From assembly GCA_044426075.1 (NCBI GenBank), contig JAWXUT010000081.1:1-7920 (forward strand): a stretch of 7,920 nucleotides of DNA, in the 5' to 3' direction. Position 1 is the first letter of the stretch. Every line of letters starts with the position of its first letter. Positions 1-6,558 of the stretch are shown one piece after another. The notes beneath the pieces are model-generated. The model had not been told where the DNA came from. It did no database searches and saw only the letters and a program-made list of their open reading frames with translations. Source of the stretch: JAWXUT01 sp044426075 (GTDB lineage: Bacteria; Bacillota; Clostridia; Christensenellales; DTU072). The translations under genes and the position numbers were made by a program.

Positions 1-48
1 CGCGACGCTAAAGAATTATCAAAAAAGTAGAAAAGTGTGTAAAATAGT

Positions 49-77
49 TTGACAATTATTTCTAATTAGGATATAAT
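49..77 (+). promoter_or_regulatory. Sigma-A type promoter of rpmF-plsX-rnc
   Basis: A perfect -35 box TTGACA (49-54) and a perfect -10 box TATAAT (72-77) are separated by 17 bases, the ideal spacing for the housekeeping sigma factor. Transcription should start near 84, giving a leader of about 28 bases before the rpmF start codon. This suits a highly expressed ribosomal protein gene. The spacer carries the small palindrome CTAATTAG (62-69), which could be a protein site, but nothing identifies a regulator. Confidence 0.9.
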
Positions 78-111
78 GTATAAGCTAATCTAATAAGTAG
101 GAGGTGCAATT

Positions 112-300
112 ATGGCGCTACCCAAAGCTAAAATATCAAAAGCTAGATCAAATTCAAGGTTTGCTAACTGGAAACTAAGCTCACCAAACCTAGCTGAGTG
201 TTCAAATTGTCACGAGATGATCGACAGTCATATAGTTTGTCCAGTATGTGGATACTATAAAGGCAGACAAGTTGTTGTTAAAAAAGTAAAAGAAGATTAA
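112..300 (+). CDS. rpmF: 50S ribosomal protein L32
   Basis: A 62-residue L32 of the large ribosomal subunit. The N-terminus (MALPKAKISKAR) and the FANWKL segment (17-22) match the family. A zinc ribbon follows, with Cys30, Cys33, Cys43 and Cys46, then GYYKGRQVV (47-55). All four cysteines are present, so this is the zinc-binding form rather than the cysteine-free form some bacteria keep for zinc starvation. The start is fixed by a strong ribosome binding site, AGGAGGTG at 99-106, and the ideal promoter just upstream. It is the first gene of a unit with plsX and rnc, a common pairing of ribosome and lipid genes in bacteria. Length is normal for the family. Confidence 0.97.
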   Translation: MALPKAKISKARSNSRFANWKLSSPNLAECSNCHEMIDSHIVCPVCGYYKGRQVVVKKVKED

Positions 301-414
301 TATTCTTTAACCAAGATACATCAAGTGTCTGAATTAAGCAACTAAATAACAAAGTTTTTTGGGCAATACAAAGTGCAAACGGTATTGTCCATTTTGCGGT
401 ATAAGAGAGGTCAT
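301..414 (+). other. rpmF-plsX intergenic leader with hairpin
   Basis: This 114-base gap has no convincing open frame or second promoter. A hairpin at 360-391 pairs TGGGCAATAC (360-369) with GTATTGTCCA (382-391): ten base pairs including one G-U, with a 12-base loop. A TTTTTT run lies just before it and a short TTTT just after it. The 3' T run is too short for a strong terminator. It may be a weak attenuator, a processing site or an mRNA-stability structure that sets plsX-rnc expression below that of rpmF. The role is inference; the pairing is seen directly. Confidence 0.55.
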
Positions 415-1422
415 ATGAAAATAATAGTAGACGGATATGGTGGAGACAACGCCCCAAGTTCAGTTGTAGAAGGCACAATAAACGCATTAAATAGCGATTC
501 AACTTTAAATGTAATGCTTGTTGGCGATAAAGGTGCGCTAGAAGCAATGCTAAAAACTAAACAATACGACAGCGCAAGGCTAGAGATTCTTGATGCAAAA
601 GAAGTTATTTCTAATGAAGAATCACCAACTGAAGCAATCCGCAAGAAGCAAGATTCTACAATAGTAAAAGGGCTAAGGCAACTAAACACCGATGCAGAAG
701 CGCAAGCATTTGTAAGCGCCGGTAGCAGTGGTGCTGTTTTAACGGGCGCCGTGTTGTTGTTAAAGAGAATTAAGGGCATTAATCGCCCCGCATTGTCACC
801 AGTTTTGCCAACTGTAAGCGGTGGGCAAACAATACTTGTTGATTGTGGCGCTAATCCTGACTGCAAACCAATGAATATGCATCAATTTGCACGTATGGGC
901 GCGGCATATGCAAAGGCAGAACTTAATGTGGATAACGCAAAAATAGGTCTTTTAAGCAACGGCACAGAAGATAAAAAGGGCAATGAACTTACAAAAGCTG
1001 CATTTCAACTTTTAAAAGAAGACGAGTTGTTAAACTTTAAAGGCAATATGGAAGCGCGTGAACTTTTAAGCGGAACATACGATGTAATTGTTGCTGACGG
1101 ATTTAACGGCAACATATGTTTAAAAGCGTGTGAAGGCACTGCGATGTCTATGTTCGAGATTATCACAAACAATATATATGGCGGTGGATTGCGTGCGAAA
1201 CTCGGTTATCTACTATTAAAACCAGTTTTCAAAAATGTTAAAGGCATTATGGATTACAATAAAAAGGGCGGAGCAGTTTTGCTAGGGCTAAATAAAATTG
1301 TAGTAAAGGCGCACGGAAGCAGCAAGGCGGAATCAATAACAGCAAGCATTTTGCAAGCTAAAAGACTTGTAGAAAAAGGGCTTGTTGCAAAAATCACAGA
1401 GGCAATGAGTACAGATGCTTAA
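415..1422 (+). CDS. plsX: Phosphate acyltransferase PlsX
   Basis: PlsX converts acyl-ACP and phosphate to acyl-phosphate, the acyl donor for PlsY in the first step of phosphatidic acid synthesis; it is a peripheral membrane enzyme. The 335-residue protein begins MKIIVDGYGGDNAP, the family's N-terminal glycine-rich signature. It also has the SAGSSGAVLTGA segment, VDCGANPDCKP, the LSNGTEDKKGNE block, ADGFNGN and KAHGSSKAESI near the C-terminus. I chose ATG at 415 over the longer GTG-started frame at 373: AGAGAGG at 404-410 is a fitting ribosome binding site, homology begins exactly here, and the extra codons would run through the hairpin. The 3' end overlaps rnc by 8 bases. Length is normal (about 330-345). 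Confidence 0.96.
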   Translation: MKIIVDGYGGDNAPSSVVEGTINALNSDSTLNVMLVGDKGALEAMLKTKQYDSARLEILDAKEVISNEESPTEAIRKKQDSTIVKGLRQLNTDAEAQAFVSAGSSGAVLTGAVLLLKRIKGINRPALSPVLPTVSGGQTILVDCGANPDCKPMNMHQFARMGAAYAKAELNVDNAKIGLLSNGTEDKKGNELTKAAFQLLKEDELLNFKGNMEARELLSGTYDVIVADGFNGNICLKACEGTAMSMFEIITNNIYGGGLRAKLGYLLLKPVFKNVKGIMDYNKKGGAVLLGLNKIVVKAHGSSKAESITASILQAKRLVEKGLVAKITEAMSTDA

Positions 1423-2101
1423 GGATACAGCAGTTGCAAATATCGAGGCAAAAATTGGTTATAAATTTACCAATCGAACCTTGCTAACAATGGCATTTAC
1501 GCATAGTTCGTATGCTAACTTGCACAATCTAGAATCGTATGAGAGGCTGGAATTTTTGGGCGACAGCATAGTTGGTATGGTTGTTGCAGAAATATTATAC
1601 AGCAATTTTCCACACGAACAAGAGGGCTTTTTAACCAAAGTAAAGGCAAAAGTTGTAAGTGCAGAAGCGTTAGGCGCAAAGATAAAGTCAATGAAAATTA
1701 TGAAATATTTGTTGACTGCAGACGAAAATGTTGCAAACGAAGTAAGCAGAAGCCAAAAAATGAACTGCAATCTGTTTGAAGCAATAGTGGGTGCAATCTT
1801 ACTTGATAGCGGGCTTGATGAATGCAAAAAGTTTATAATATCCGCGCTTGAAGATACCATTAACCAAGCAACTAGCAATACTGATACAATTACAGATTAT
1901 AAATCGAGGTTGTTAGAATGGTGTGCAAAAAATGGCAAAACAGCTCAATTTAATACAGAAAGTGGTCGTGCAAAAGAAGGAGGCTTGATATTTACAAGCA
2001 AACTTCAAGTTGACGGCAGAAATTTGGGTTCGGGCACAGACACTTCAAAAAAACGTGCGGAGCAGAAAGCAGCAAAGCAAGCAATCAAAAAATTAAAATA
2101 A
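1415..2101 (+). CDS. rnc: Ribonuclease III
   Basis: A 228-residue RNase III, which cuts double-stranded RNA in rRNA maturation and mRNA processing. The catalytic domain (about 5-150) has the signature ERLEFLGDS at 43-51, giving acidic residues Glu43, Glu46 and Asp50, and FEAIVGAILLDSG (121-133) with Glu122. A C-terminal double-stranded RNA-binding domain spans about 160-228 (DYKSRLLEW, then KKRAEQKAAKQAI). One oddity is that the position three residues before Glu122, normally Asp (E. coli Asp114), is Asn119 (codon AAT at 1769-1771). The start ATG overlaps the plsX stop in ATGCTTAA, and AGAGG at 1398-1402 lies 12 bases upstream. A stop at 1406-1408 in this frame rules out an upstream start. 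Translation is probably coupled to plsX. Confidence 0.95.
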   Translation: MLKDTAVANIEAKIGYKFTNRTLLTMAFTHSSYANLHNLESYERLEFLGDSIVGMVVAEILYSNFPHEQEGFLTKVKAKVVSAEALGAKIKSMKIMKYLLTADENVANEVSRSQKMNCNLFEAIVGAILLDSGLDECKKFIISALEDTINQATSNTDTITDYKSRLLEWCAKNGKTAQFNTESGRAKEGGLIFTSKLQVDGRNLGSGTDTSKKRAEQKAAKQAIKKLK

Positions 2102-2102
2102 T

Positions 2103-2131
2103 AAAAACGGCGAGTTAATCGCCGTTTTTTT
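2103..2131. terminator. Bidirectional intrinsic terminator between rnc and cimA
   Basis: CGGCGA (2108-2113) pairs with TCGCCG (2119-2124) around the loop GTTAA. The GC stem is flanked by a run of A on the left (2103-2107) and seven T on the right (2125-2131), so both strands read as a GC-rich hairpin followed by a U tract. It starts 1 base after the rnc stop and its right edge overlaps the cimA stop codon (TAA, complement of 2130-2132). One element thus ends both convergent units. Confidence 0.92.
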
Positions 2132-3677
2132 AAAGGTTTTCAATAAATAGTGCATAATTGTGGCTGTCTGTGAGGGCATTTATACTTGCTTTAATAATGT
2201 TGCTATCCACGCCGACCGTGCGCCAAATGTGTTTATTATTGGTACTTGTTATTACAACTGAAACCAATGCGCTTGTGGCACTTTTGGGGTTTATTACGCG
2301 TACTTTGTAGTCAATAAGCCTTGTATCCGCAAGTGTGGGATATAGCGCAACAAGGCACTCGCGCATAGCTAAGTCAATCGCGTGCACGGGCCCAACACCA
2401 TAAGCTTCCGCTGTTTTAATATTGTGTCCCGCATCAATAGTTACTGAAACGAAGTTTTGTTTTTCTGCACTATTGTCTACAAGTGTATAGTTTGAAAGGG
2501 CAAAGTGTGACATCTTTTTGCGTAAAATATCGTGGGCTAAAATTATGAAACTAGCCTCCGCTCCTTCATAGGTGATGCCGCTTTTTTCTTGCTCTTTTAT
2601 CTTCTTGTGGATTAAATCTAACTTCGGATCATTGCGGTCAAGTTCTGGGAAGAAGGGTTGCAACTTTTTAAATATTATGTGCTTGCCAGACGATCCACTT
2701 AAAATGAATTTACGCGTGTTGCCAACAATGCTTGGGTCAATGTGCTCAAATGAATTAGTTGATTTTAGCACACCGTCAGCGTGCATTCCCGCTTTATGGG
2801 CAAACGCTGCTCTACCAATAAATGGTGCATTATCTGGCACTGTCATATTTGCAATTGAAGCAAGAGTAAATGCGGTATTTTTCAACAAATCCAATTGTAT
2901 GTTTGTGTTAAAAGTATAGCCTTTGGATATCTGAAGTATGGGTAATAGGATACTTAAATTGGCATTTCCGCACCGCTCACCTATTCCGTTTAATGTGCCT
3001 TGAATATGTTTTGCACCAGCATTTACAGCACTCAATGTGTTTGCAACTGCAAGCCCCATATCGTTGTGGCAATGTATCCCTATAATACAATTAGGTAATA
3101 ATTCTACAACAAGTTTTGTAATGGCATATACTTCTTCTGGCGTGGCTCCACCATTGGTGTCACACAACACTATGCGACTAGCGCCCGCGTCTGTTGCAGC
3201 TTTTAACACTGATATGGCATAATCGCTGTCTTGTTTATAGCCGTCAAAAAAGTGTTCTGCATCAAAAATAACTGACTTGTTATGTTTAACCGCCATTGTA
3301 ATTGAGTCGGCAATCATTGCTAAATTTTCTTCTTTTGTTGTCTGCAACACTTCTTCAATATGCAATATACTAGCTTTCCCAAACAGAGAAATATAGTCAA
3401 CTTTTGAATTTATAAGTGACATCAGCACGGTGTCATCACAAGCAGCTGTAAGTTTTTTTCTTGTGCTCCCAAAACCAACCAATTTTGCGTTTTTAAGAGG
3501 TATGCTGCTATCTGCAAGCTCCGCATCTAACGCATTGAAACCAGGTGCACCCATTTCAATAAATGTTATGCCAAATTTATCCAGACTACTAATAGTGTCT
3601 AGTTTGTCAATTAGGCTATAGTTAATAGCGGTGTTTTGCCCGCCATCACGTAGAGATGTGTCTAAAATCTCTAACAT
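2130..3677 (-). CDS. cimA: (R)-citramalate synthase
   Basis: CimA condenses pyruvate and acetyl-CoA to (R)-citramalate, the first step of the threonine-independent route to 2-oxobutanoate and isoleucine. The 515-residue protein has the HMGL/LeuA-type TIM barrel, with DTSLRDGGQ at 6-14, FDAEHFFDGYK at 138-148, the metal-binding HCHND at 202-206 and GIGERCGNANL at 231-241. FDAEHFFDGYK and the overall length point to citramalate synthase rather than 2-isopropylmalate synthase. The C-terminal part (about 375-515, with AYGVGPVHAID, DYKVRV and WRTVGVDSNII) is the LeuA-type dimer/regulatory domain, the usual site of isoleucine feedback. It directly abuts ilvN: the ilvN stop is followed at once by the ATG, and the binding site AGAGAGG lies inside the last ilvN codons, implying coupled translation. 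Last gene of the operon. Confidence 0.93.
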   Translation of the reverse strand: MLEILDTSLRDGGQNTAINYSLIDKLDTISSLDKFGITFIEMGAPGFNALDAELADSSIPLKNAKLVGFGSTRKKLTAACDDTVLMSLINSKVDYISLFGKASILHIEEVLQTTKEENLAMIADSITMAVKHNKSVIFDAEHFFDGYKQDSDYAISVLKAATDAGASRIVLCDTNGGATPEEVYAITKLVVELLPNCIIGIHCHNDMGLAVANTLSAVNAGAKHIQGTLNGIGERCGNANLSILLPILQISKGYTFNTNIQLDLLKNTAFTLASIANMTVPDNAPFIGRAAFAHKAGMHADGVLKSTNSFEHIDPSIVGNTRKFILSGSSGKHIIFKKLQPFFPELDRNDPKLDLIHKKIKEQEKSGITYEGAEASFIILAHDILRKKMSHFALSNYTLVDNSAEKQNFVSVTIDAGHNIKTAEAYGVGPVHAIDLAMRECLVALYPTLADTRLIDYKVRVINPKSATSALVSVVITSTNNKHIWRTVGVDSNIIKASINALTDSHNYALFIENL

Positions 3678-4175
3678 TTATTCCTCTCTTAGGCAGTTTT
3701 TGCCGCGTCTTAGCGCACTGACCCCGCTTCTTGCAAGTTCAATTATACCAAAAGGCGCTAGCATTTCAATCAAACTATCCAATTTACTAGCTCTGCCCGT
3801 TAGCTCCAAAGTTATGCTTCCATTGCCAACATCAATAGTTTTTGCCTTGTAAATTGTGGCAATATCTACAACTTTTGACAAGTCGCTAGTTGTGGCATTA
3901 ATTTTTATAAGCAATAGTTCGCGAAGCACGCTATCTTGCGCGTTAAGTTCAACAATTTTTGTAACTTCAACTTGCTTTTCAAGTTGGGCTTTAATCTGAC
4001 TAATTGTTTTATCATTTGCAATAAATGATAGTGTCATGCGGGAATATTTTTCATCTTCAGTTGCGCAAACAGTTAGCGAATCGATGTTGTAACCTCTGCG
4101 AGCAACAAGCCCAGATATGCGGGTTAGAACGCCCGATTTGTTTTCAACTAGCATTGATAAATAGGTTTTGTGCAT
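3678..4175 (-). CDS. ilvN: Acetolactate synthase small (regulatory) subunit
   Basis: The 165-residue regulatory subunit of acetohydroxyacid synthase, which activates the catalytic subunit and confers valine feedback. An N-terminal ACT domain (about 4-78) shows SMLVENKSGVLTRISGL and RRGYNIDSLTV (26-36), then YSRMTLSF. The C-terminal domain (about 83-158) follows with the AKTIDVG and LTGRASKLDSLI segments. Asn12, Gly15 and Asn30 align with the valine-site residues Asn11, Gly14 and Asn29 of E. coli IlvH, so valine control is probably kept (inference). The ribosome binding site GAGG (4184-4187) sits in the last codons of ilvB, whose stop codon lies 5 bases before this ATG. Length matches the family (about 160-170). 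Confidence 0.95.
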   Translation of the reverse strand: MHKTYLSMLVENKSGVLTRISGLVARRGYNIDSLTVCATEDEKYSRMTLSFIANDKTISQIKAQLEKQVEVTKIVELNAQDSVLRELLLIKINATTSDLSKVVDIATIYKAKTIDVGNGSITLELTGRASKLDSLIEMLAPFGIIELARSGVSALRRGKNCLREE

Positions 4176-4180
4176 AATAA

Positions 4181-5701
4181 TTACCTCACATTTACATTTA
4201 TAATTGTAACTCCGCCATTGATAATTGCGTGAGTTATGTGTTTTTTTGCTGTGTTAATACTGCAATTTACGCCTTTTGCACCCATTGATTTTGCAAAAAG
4301 AGCATAATTAATTTTTGGCGTATCTATTGCGAAATAGCGTTTGTCATATTTATTTTTTTGAATATCTTTAATCATCATCAGCGTGCTGTTATTTGCAATT
4401 ACACCCACAATATTCAGCCCTAAATTAACAGCAGTAACTAGTTCGTGGTAACTCATATTAAAAGAGCCGTCGCCAGACACAAGTATGCAAGTTTTTTTGG
4501 TTGCAACGCCAGCACCAATACAAGCGCCAAGCCCATAACCCATAGTGCCAAGACCCGTGCTTGATAGCATTTCATCTACATTTTTTGTACTAATTGCGTT
4601 AAGCATTGCAACTTGATGCGAACCAACATCGGTGGCAAGTATAATATTATCGTGAAGACAATCATTTACAATAGCACACAAACGCTGTAATTTATTTTTT
4701 CTTGAAGAAGAGGGTAAAAGCGCCACTTCATTATTTCGTATAAGAATAAATGGCAACATTTTTTCTATCGTGTTATTTGCATCACCACAGATATCTATTT
4801 TTGAAAGTACAACCTTGCCCAGTTCAGACATATCGATATCTATATGTATAAATTGTTGGTTTTTGCCGATTTTTACAAAAGTTCTATCAGAAAATCTTGT
4901 ACCAACTGCAATAATCAGCTCACATTGTTGTAGCATTTTATTGTGGCTTGCGGGGGCAGACATACCAACCATACCCACAAAATTGGGGCTGTCGGTGCAT
5001 CCAACTGCGCGCATTGTTGCAAAAATCGGTGCGCCTAATCGTTTGGATAATTCATTTATATTTGTAATTGCACCAGTTGCTCCGCCTCCAACAAGAATAC
5101 CTATATTTTTTGCTGAATTAATTAAATCGGAAGCGCTTTTTATGGAATCCAATGTGGCTTCTGGCAAGGCATCACAATTTACAACAAGATCTTTATATTC
5201 ACATTCTAAATACAAAATATCGTGAGGAATATCTATTAAAACTGGAGCTTTTCTGCCACTATTTGCAATTGCAAAGGCTTTTTTAATGTCATATTCAAGG
5301 CTATTGATGTCGCTTACAATGTGCGAATATTTTGTAACGGGTGTCGCAATGCCAGTTATATCCACTTCTTGAAAGCTATCTTTGCCAAGTTTTGCGCGGG
5401 GTACGTTTGCGGTTATTGCAACCATAGGAATTGAATCCATATAAGCTGTTGCAATACCAGTTATCAAATTTGTAGCGCCTGGCCCAGAGGTTGTAAGCAC
5501 CACACCGATATCACCACTGCTTCTGCTGTATCCGTCGGCAGCAAAAGTAGCCCCAACTTCTGAAGCTGTGGCTATAAGTGGTATATTACTGTGCTTTAAT
5601 TCGTCAAAAACGGGCATAATGTAGTTTCCAATATACCCAAAAGTTGTTTTAACGCCGAGGCTCTCTAGCGATTTTATTACGATTTGTGCGCCAGTTAACA
5701 T
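4181..5701 (-). CDS. ilvB: Acetolactate synthase large (catalytic) subunit, divergent
   Basis: Thiamine-diphosphate enzyme joining two pyruvates (valine/leucine) or pyruvate plus 2-oxobutanoate (isoleucine). The 506 residues show an N-terminal ThDP domain with catalytic Glu48 and TSGPGATNLITG (71-82), and a central FAD-type domain with LVGGGATG, VGMVGM, AVGTRFSDR and HIDIDMSELGK (286-295). The C-terminal ThDP domain has ATDVGSHQ, STGLGTMGYGLG (381-392) and GDG (410-412) to NN (437-438). Several landmarks differ: GYPGG reads GYIGN (22-26), HEQGA reads SEVGA (47-51), and the substrate-pocket Trp position is Ile447. It is shorter than the usual 550-570 and ends near VTIINVNVR, lacking the usual C-terminal arm. 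No clear ribosome binding site precedes the ATG, only 2 bases after the dapB stop, so translation probably depends on dapB. Adjacent ilvN supports AHAS; another ThDP carboligase is less likely. Confidence 0.86.
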   Translation of the reverse strand: MLTGAQIVIKSLESLGVKTTFGYIGNYIMPVFDELKHSNIPLIATASEVGATFAADGYSRSSGDIGVVLTTSGPGATNLITGIATAYMDSIPMVAITANVPRAKLGKDSFQEVDITGIATPVTKYSHIVSDINSLEYDIKKAFAIANSGRKAPVLIDIPHDILYLECEYKDLVVNCDALPEATLDSIKSASDLINSAKNIGILVGGGATGAITNINELSKRLGAPIFATMRAVGCTDSPNFVGMVGMSAPASHNKMLQQCELIIAVGTRFSDRTFVKIGKNQQFIHIDIDMSELGKVVLSKIDICGDANNTIEKMLPFILIRNNEVALLPSSSRKNKLQRLCAIVNDCLHDNIILATDVGSHQVAMLNAISTKNVDEMLSSTGLGTMGYGLGACIGAGVATKKTCILVSGDGSFNMSYHELVTAVNLGLNIVGVIANNSTLMMIKDIQKNKYDKRYFAIDTPKINYALFAKSMGAKGVNCSINTAKKHITHAIINGGVTIINVNVR

Positions 5702-5703
5702 AT

Positions 5704-6459
5704 TTACATGCTAGCTAGTAGCGTATTCATATTATATAGTCCGGCTGGCATTTCTGACAAATAAACTGCCGCCTTAATTGCGCCATTTGCGAAAACGCAT
5801 TTGCTTTCTGCTTCGTGCTTAATAGTGATAACTTCGTTGTTAAGAATAAACATAACTTCGTGTTTGCCAACAATTGATCCGCCACGAACCGCGTGCATAC
5901 CAACTTCATTTGTGGTTCGCGCGCCAACTTGACCAACTCTGCCATAAACTGCAGTCACGTCGCGGGCTTCTTTTACGTTGTCAAGAAGCATTAATGCCGT
6001 TCCGCTTGGTGCATCAACTTTTTGGTTGTGGTGTGATTCAATGATTTCTATATCAGCTTTGTCGCCCAACATTCTGGTTGCATCTTTAACTAATTTTCCA
6101 ATAACATTTACGCCAAGTGACATATTTCCGCTACGGAATATAGGAATATTTTTGCTTGCTTCATCTATCAATGTCAATTCAATTGATGTGAATCCAGTTG
6201 TTGCAACTACTACGGGCAATTTTTTTTCAATAGCATAAGGAATAAGATCATATATTGCTTGCTTAACAGAAAAATCAATTATACAATCCACTTTTTCTGT
6301 AACTTCTGCCAAACTGTCGTATACTGGTATGTTAAATTCGGATTTGTTTGCAAATTTATCTACGCCAACACAAGCAATGGCTTCATTTGAACCTTGCAAC
6401 TGTTGATATACCACTTTACCCATTTTTCCACCAATACCGTGTATAAGTATATTAATCAT
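5704..6459 (-). CDS. dapB: 4-hydroxy-tetrahydrodipicolinate reductase
   Basis: DapB reduces the DapA product to tetrahydrodipicolinate with NAD(P)H, on the way to diaminopimelate and lysine. The 251-residue protein starts MINILIHGIGGKMG, with the Rossmann dinucleotide motif GxxGxMG at 8-14. It has DFS (62-64), ATTGF (86-90) and the catalytic signature ESHHNQKVDAPSGTAL (141-156, with His143, His144 and Lys147), then RGGSIVGKHEVMF. Asp34 at the end of the second strand suggests NADH use is possible (inference). I start at 6459: AAGGAG (6465-6470) is ideally placed and homology begins here. A longer reading from a TTG at 6534 would begin inside the upstream hairpin and adds 25 unrelated residues. 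The last codon, ATG, precedes TAA and the ilvB start. Confidence 0.96.
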   Translation of the reverse strand: MINILIHGIGGKMGKVVYQQLQGSNEAIACVGVDKFANKSEFNIPVYDSLAEVTEKVDCIIDFSVKQAIYDLIPYAIEKKLPVVVATTGFTSIELTLIDEASKNIPIFRSGNMSLGVNVIGKLVKDATRMLGDKADIEIIESHHNQKVDAPSGTALMLLDNVKEARDVTAVYGRVGQVGARTTNEVGMHAVRGGSIVGKHEVMFILNNEVITIKHEAESKCVFANGAIKAAVYLSEMPAGLYNMNTLLASM

Positions 6460-6558
6460 ATATTCTCCTTTTGTTGATCCATAGTTATCTTTTTGTATGA
6501 ATAAAGGCTGCATCACACGGCGCACTCGCACCAAATAATTACAGCCTTTTGTTGTTTA
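6460..6558 (-). other. dapA-dapB intergenic spacer with 47-nt hairpin
   Basis: This 99-base spacer is the only sizeable gap in the minus-strand operon. At 6503-6549 the sense RNA folds into a long hairpin. AAAGGCUG (6549-6542) pairs with CAGCCUUU (6510-6503); AUUAU (6539-6535) pairs with GUGAU (6516-6512); UGGUGC (6533-6528) pairs with GCGCCG (6523-6518), closed by a GAGU loop. That is 19 pairs broken only by a 2x1 internal loop and one U-U mismatch. Several pairs are G-U in this strand and would be A-C in the other, so the fold belongs to the operon transcript. Only a weak UUUAUU follows, so a strong terminator is unlikely. No promoter boxes were found. The function is unknown; intercistronic processing, mRNA protection or attenuation are possible. 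Confidence 0.7.

Noticed and set aside
1..30. Possible tail of an upstream gene: nine open codons (RDAKELSKK) ending in TAG.
   Set aside because: DUF177 (YceD) genes often precede rpmF, but this tail does not show the typical C-terminal pattern and is too short to judge; its TAG stop also differs from every other gene here.
373..414. GTG-initiated extension of plsX by 14 codons.
   Set aside because: It has no binding site, runs through the hairpin, and family homology starts exactly at the ATG at 415, which has a good binding site.
278..547. Minus-strand 89-codon frame over the rpmF-plsX gap.
   Set aside because: It is Leu-rich without family features and overlaps the start of plsX; no supporting binding site was seen.
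411..866. Long antisense open frames over plsX, rnc, cimA and ilvB (for example 411-866 minus, 1459-1878 minus, 2572-2919 plus, 4770-5225 plus).
   Set aside because: They lie inside well-recognised genes, have low-complexity Ser/Leu/Phe-rich translations typical of reverse-strand shadows, and lack binding sites.
6460..6534. N-terminal extension of dapB from a TTG at 6534.
   Set aside because: The added residues do not resemble DapB, the start lies inside the hairpin stem, and the ATG at 6459 has an ideal binding site.
6503..6550. Reading the dapA-dapB hairpin as a plus-strand terminator because a T-rich stretch follows at 6547-6559.
   Set aside because: No plus-strand gene ends there, and in that strand the middle pairs become A-C mismatches, leaving a long loop.
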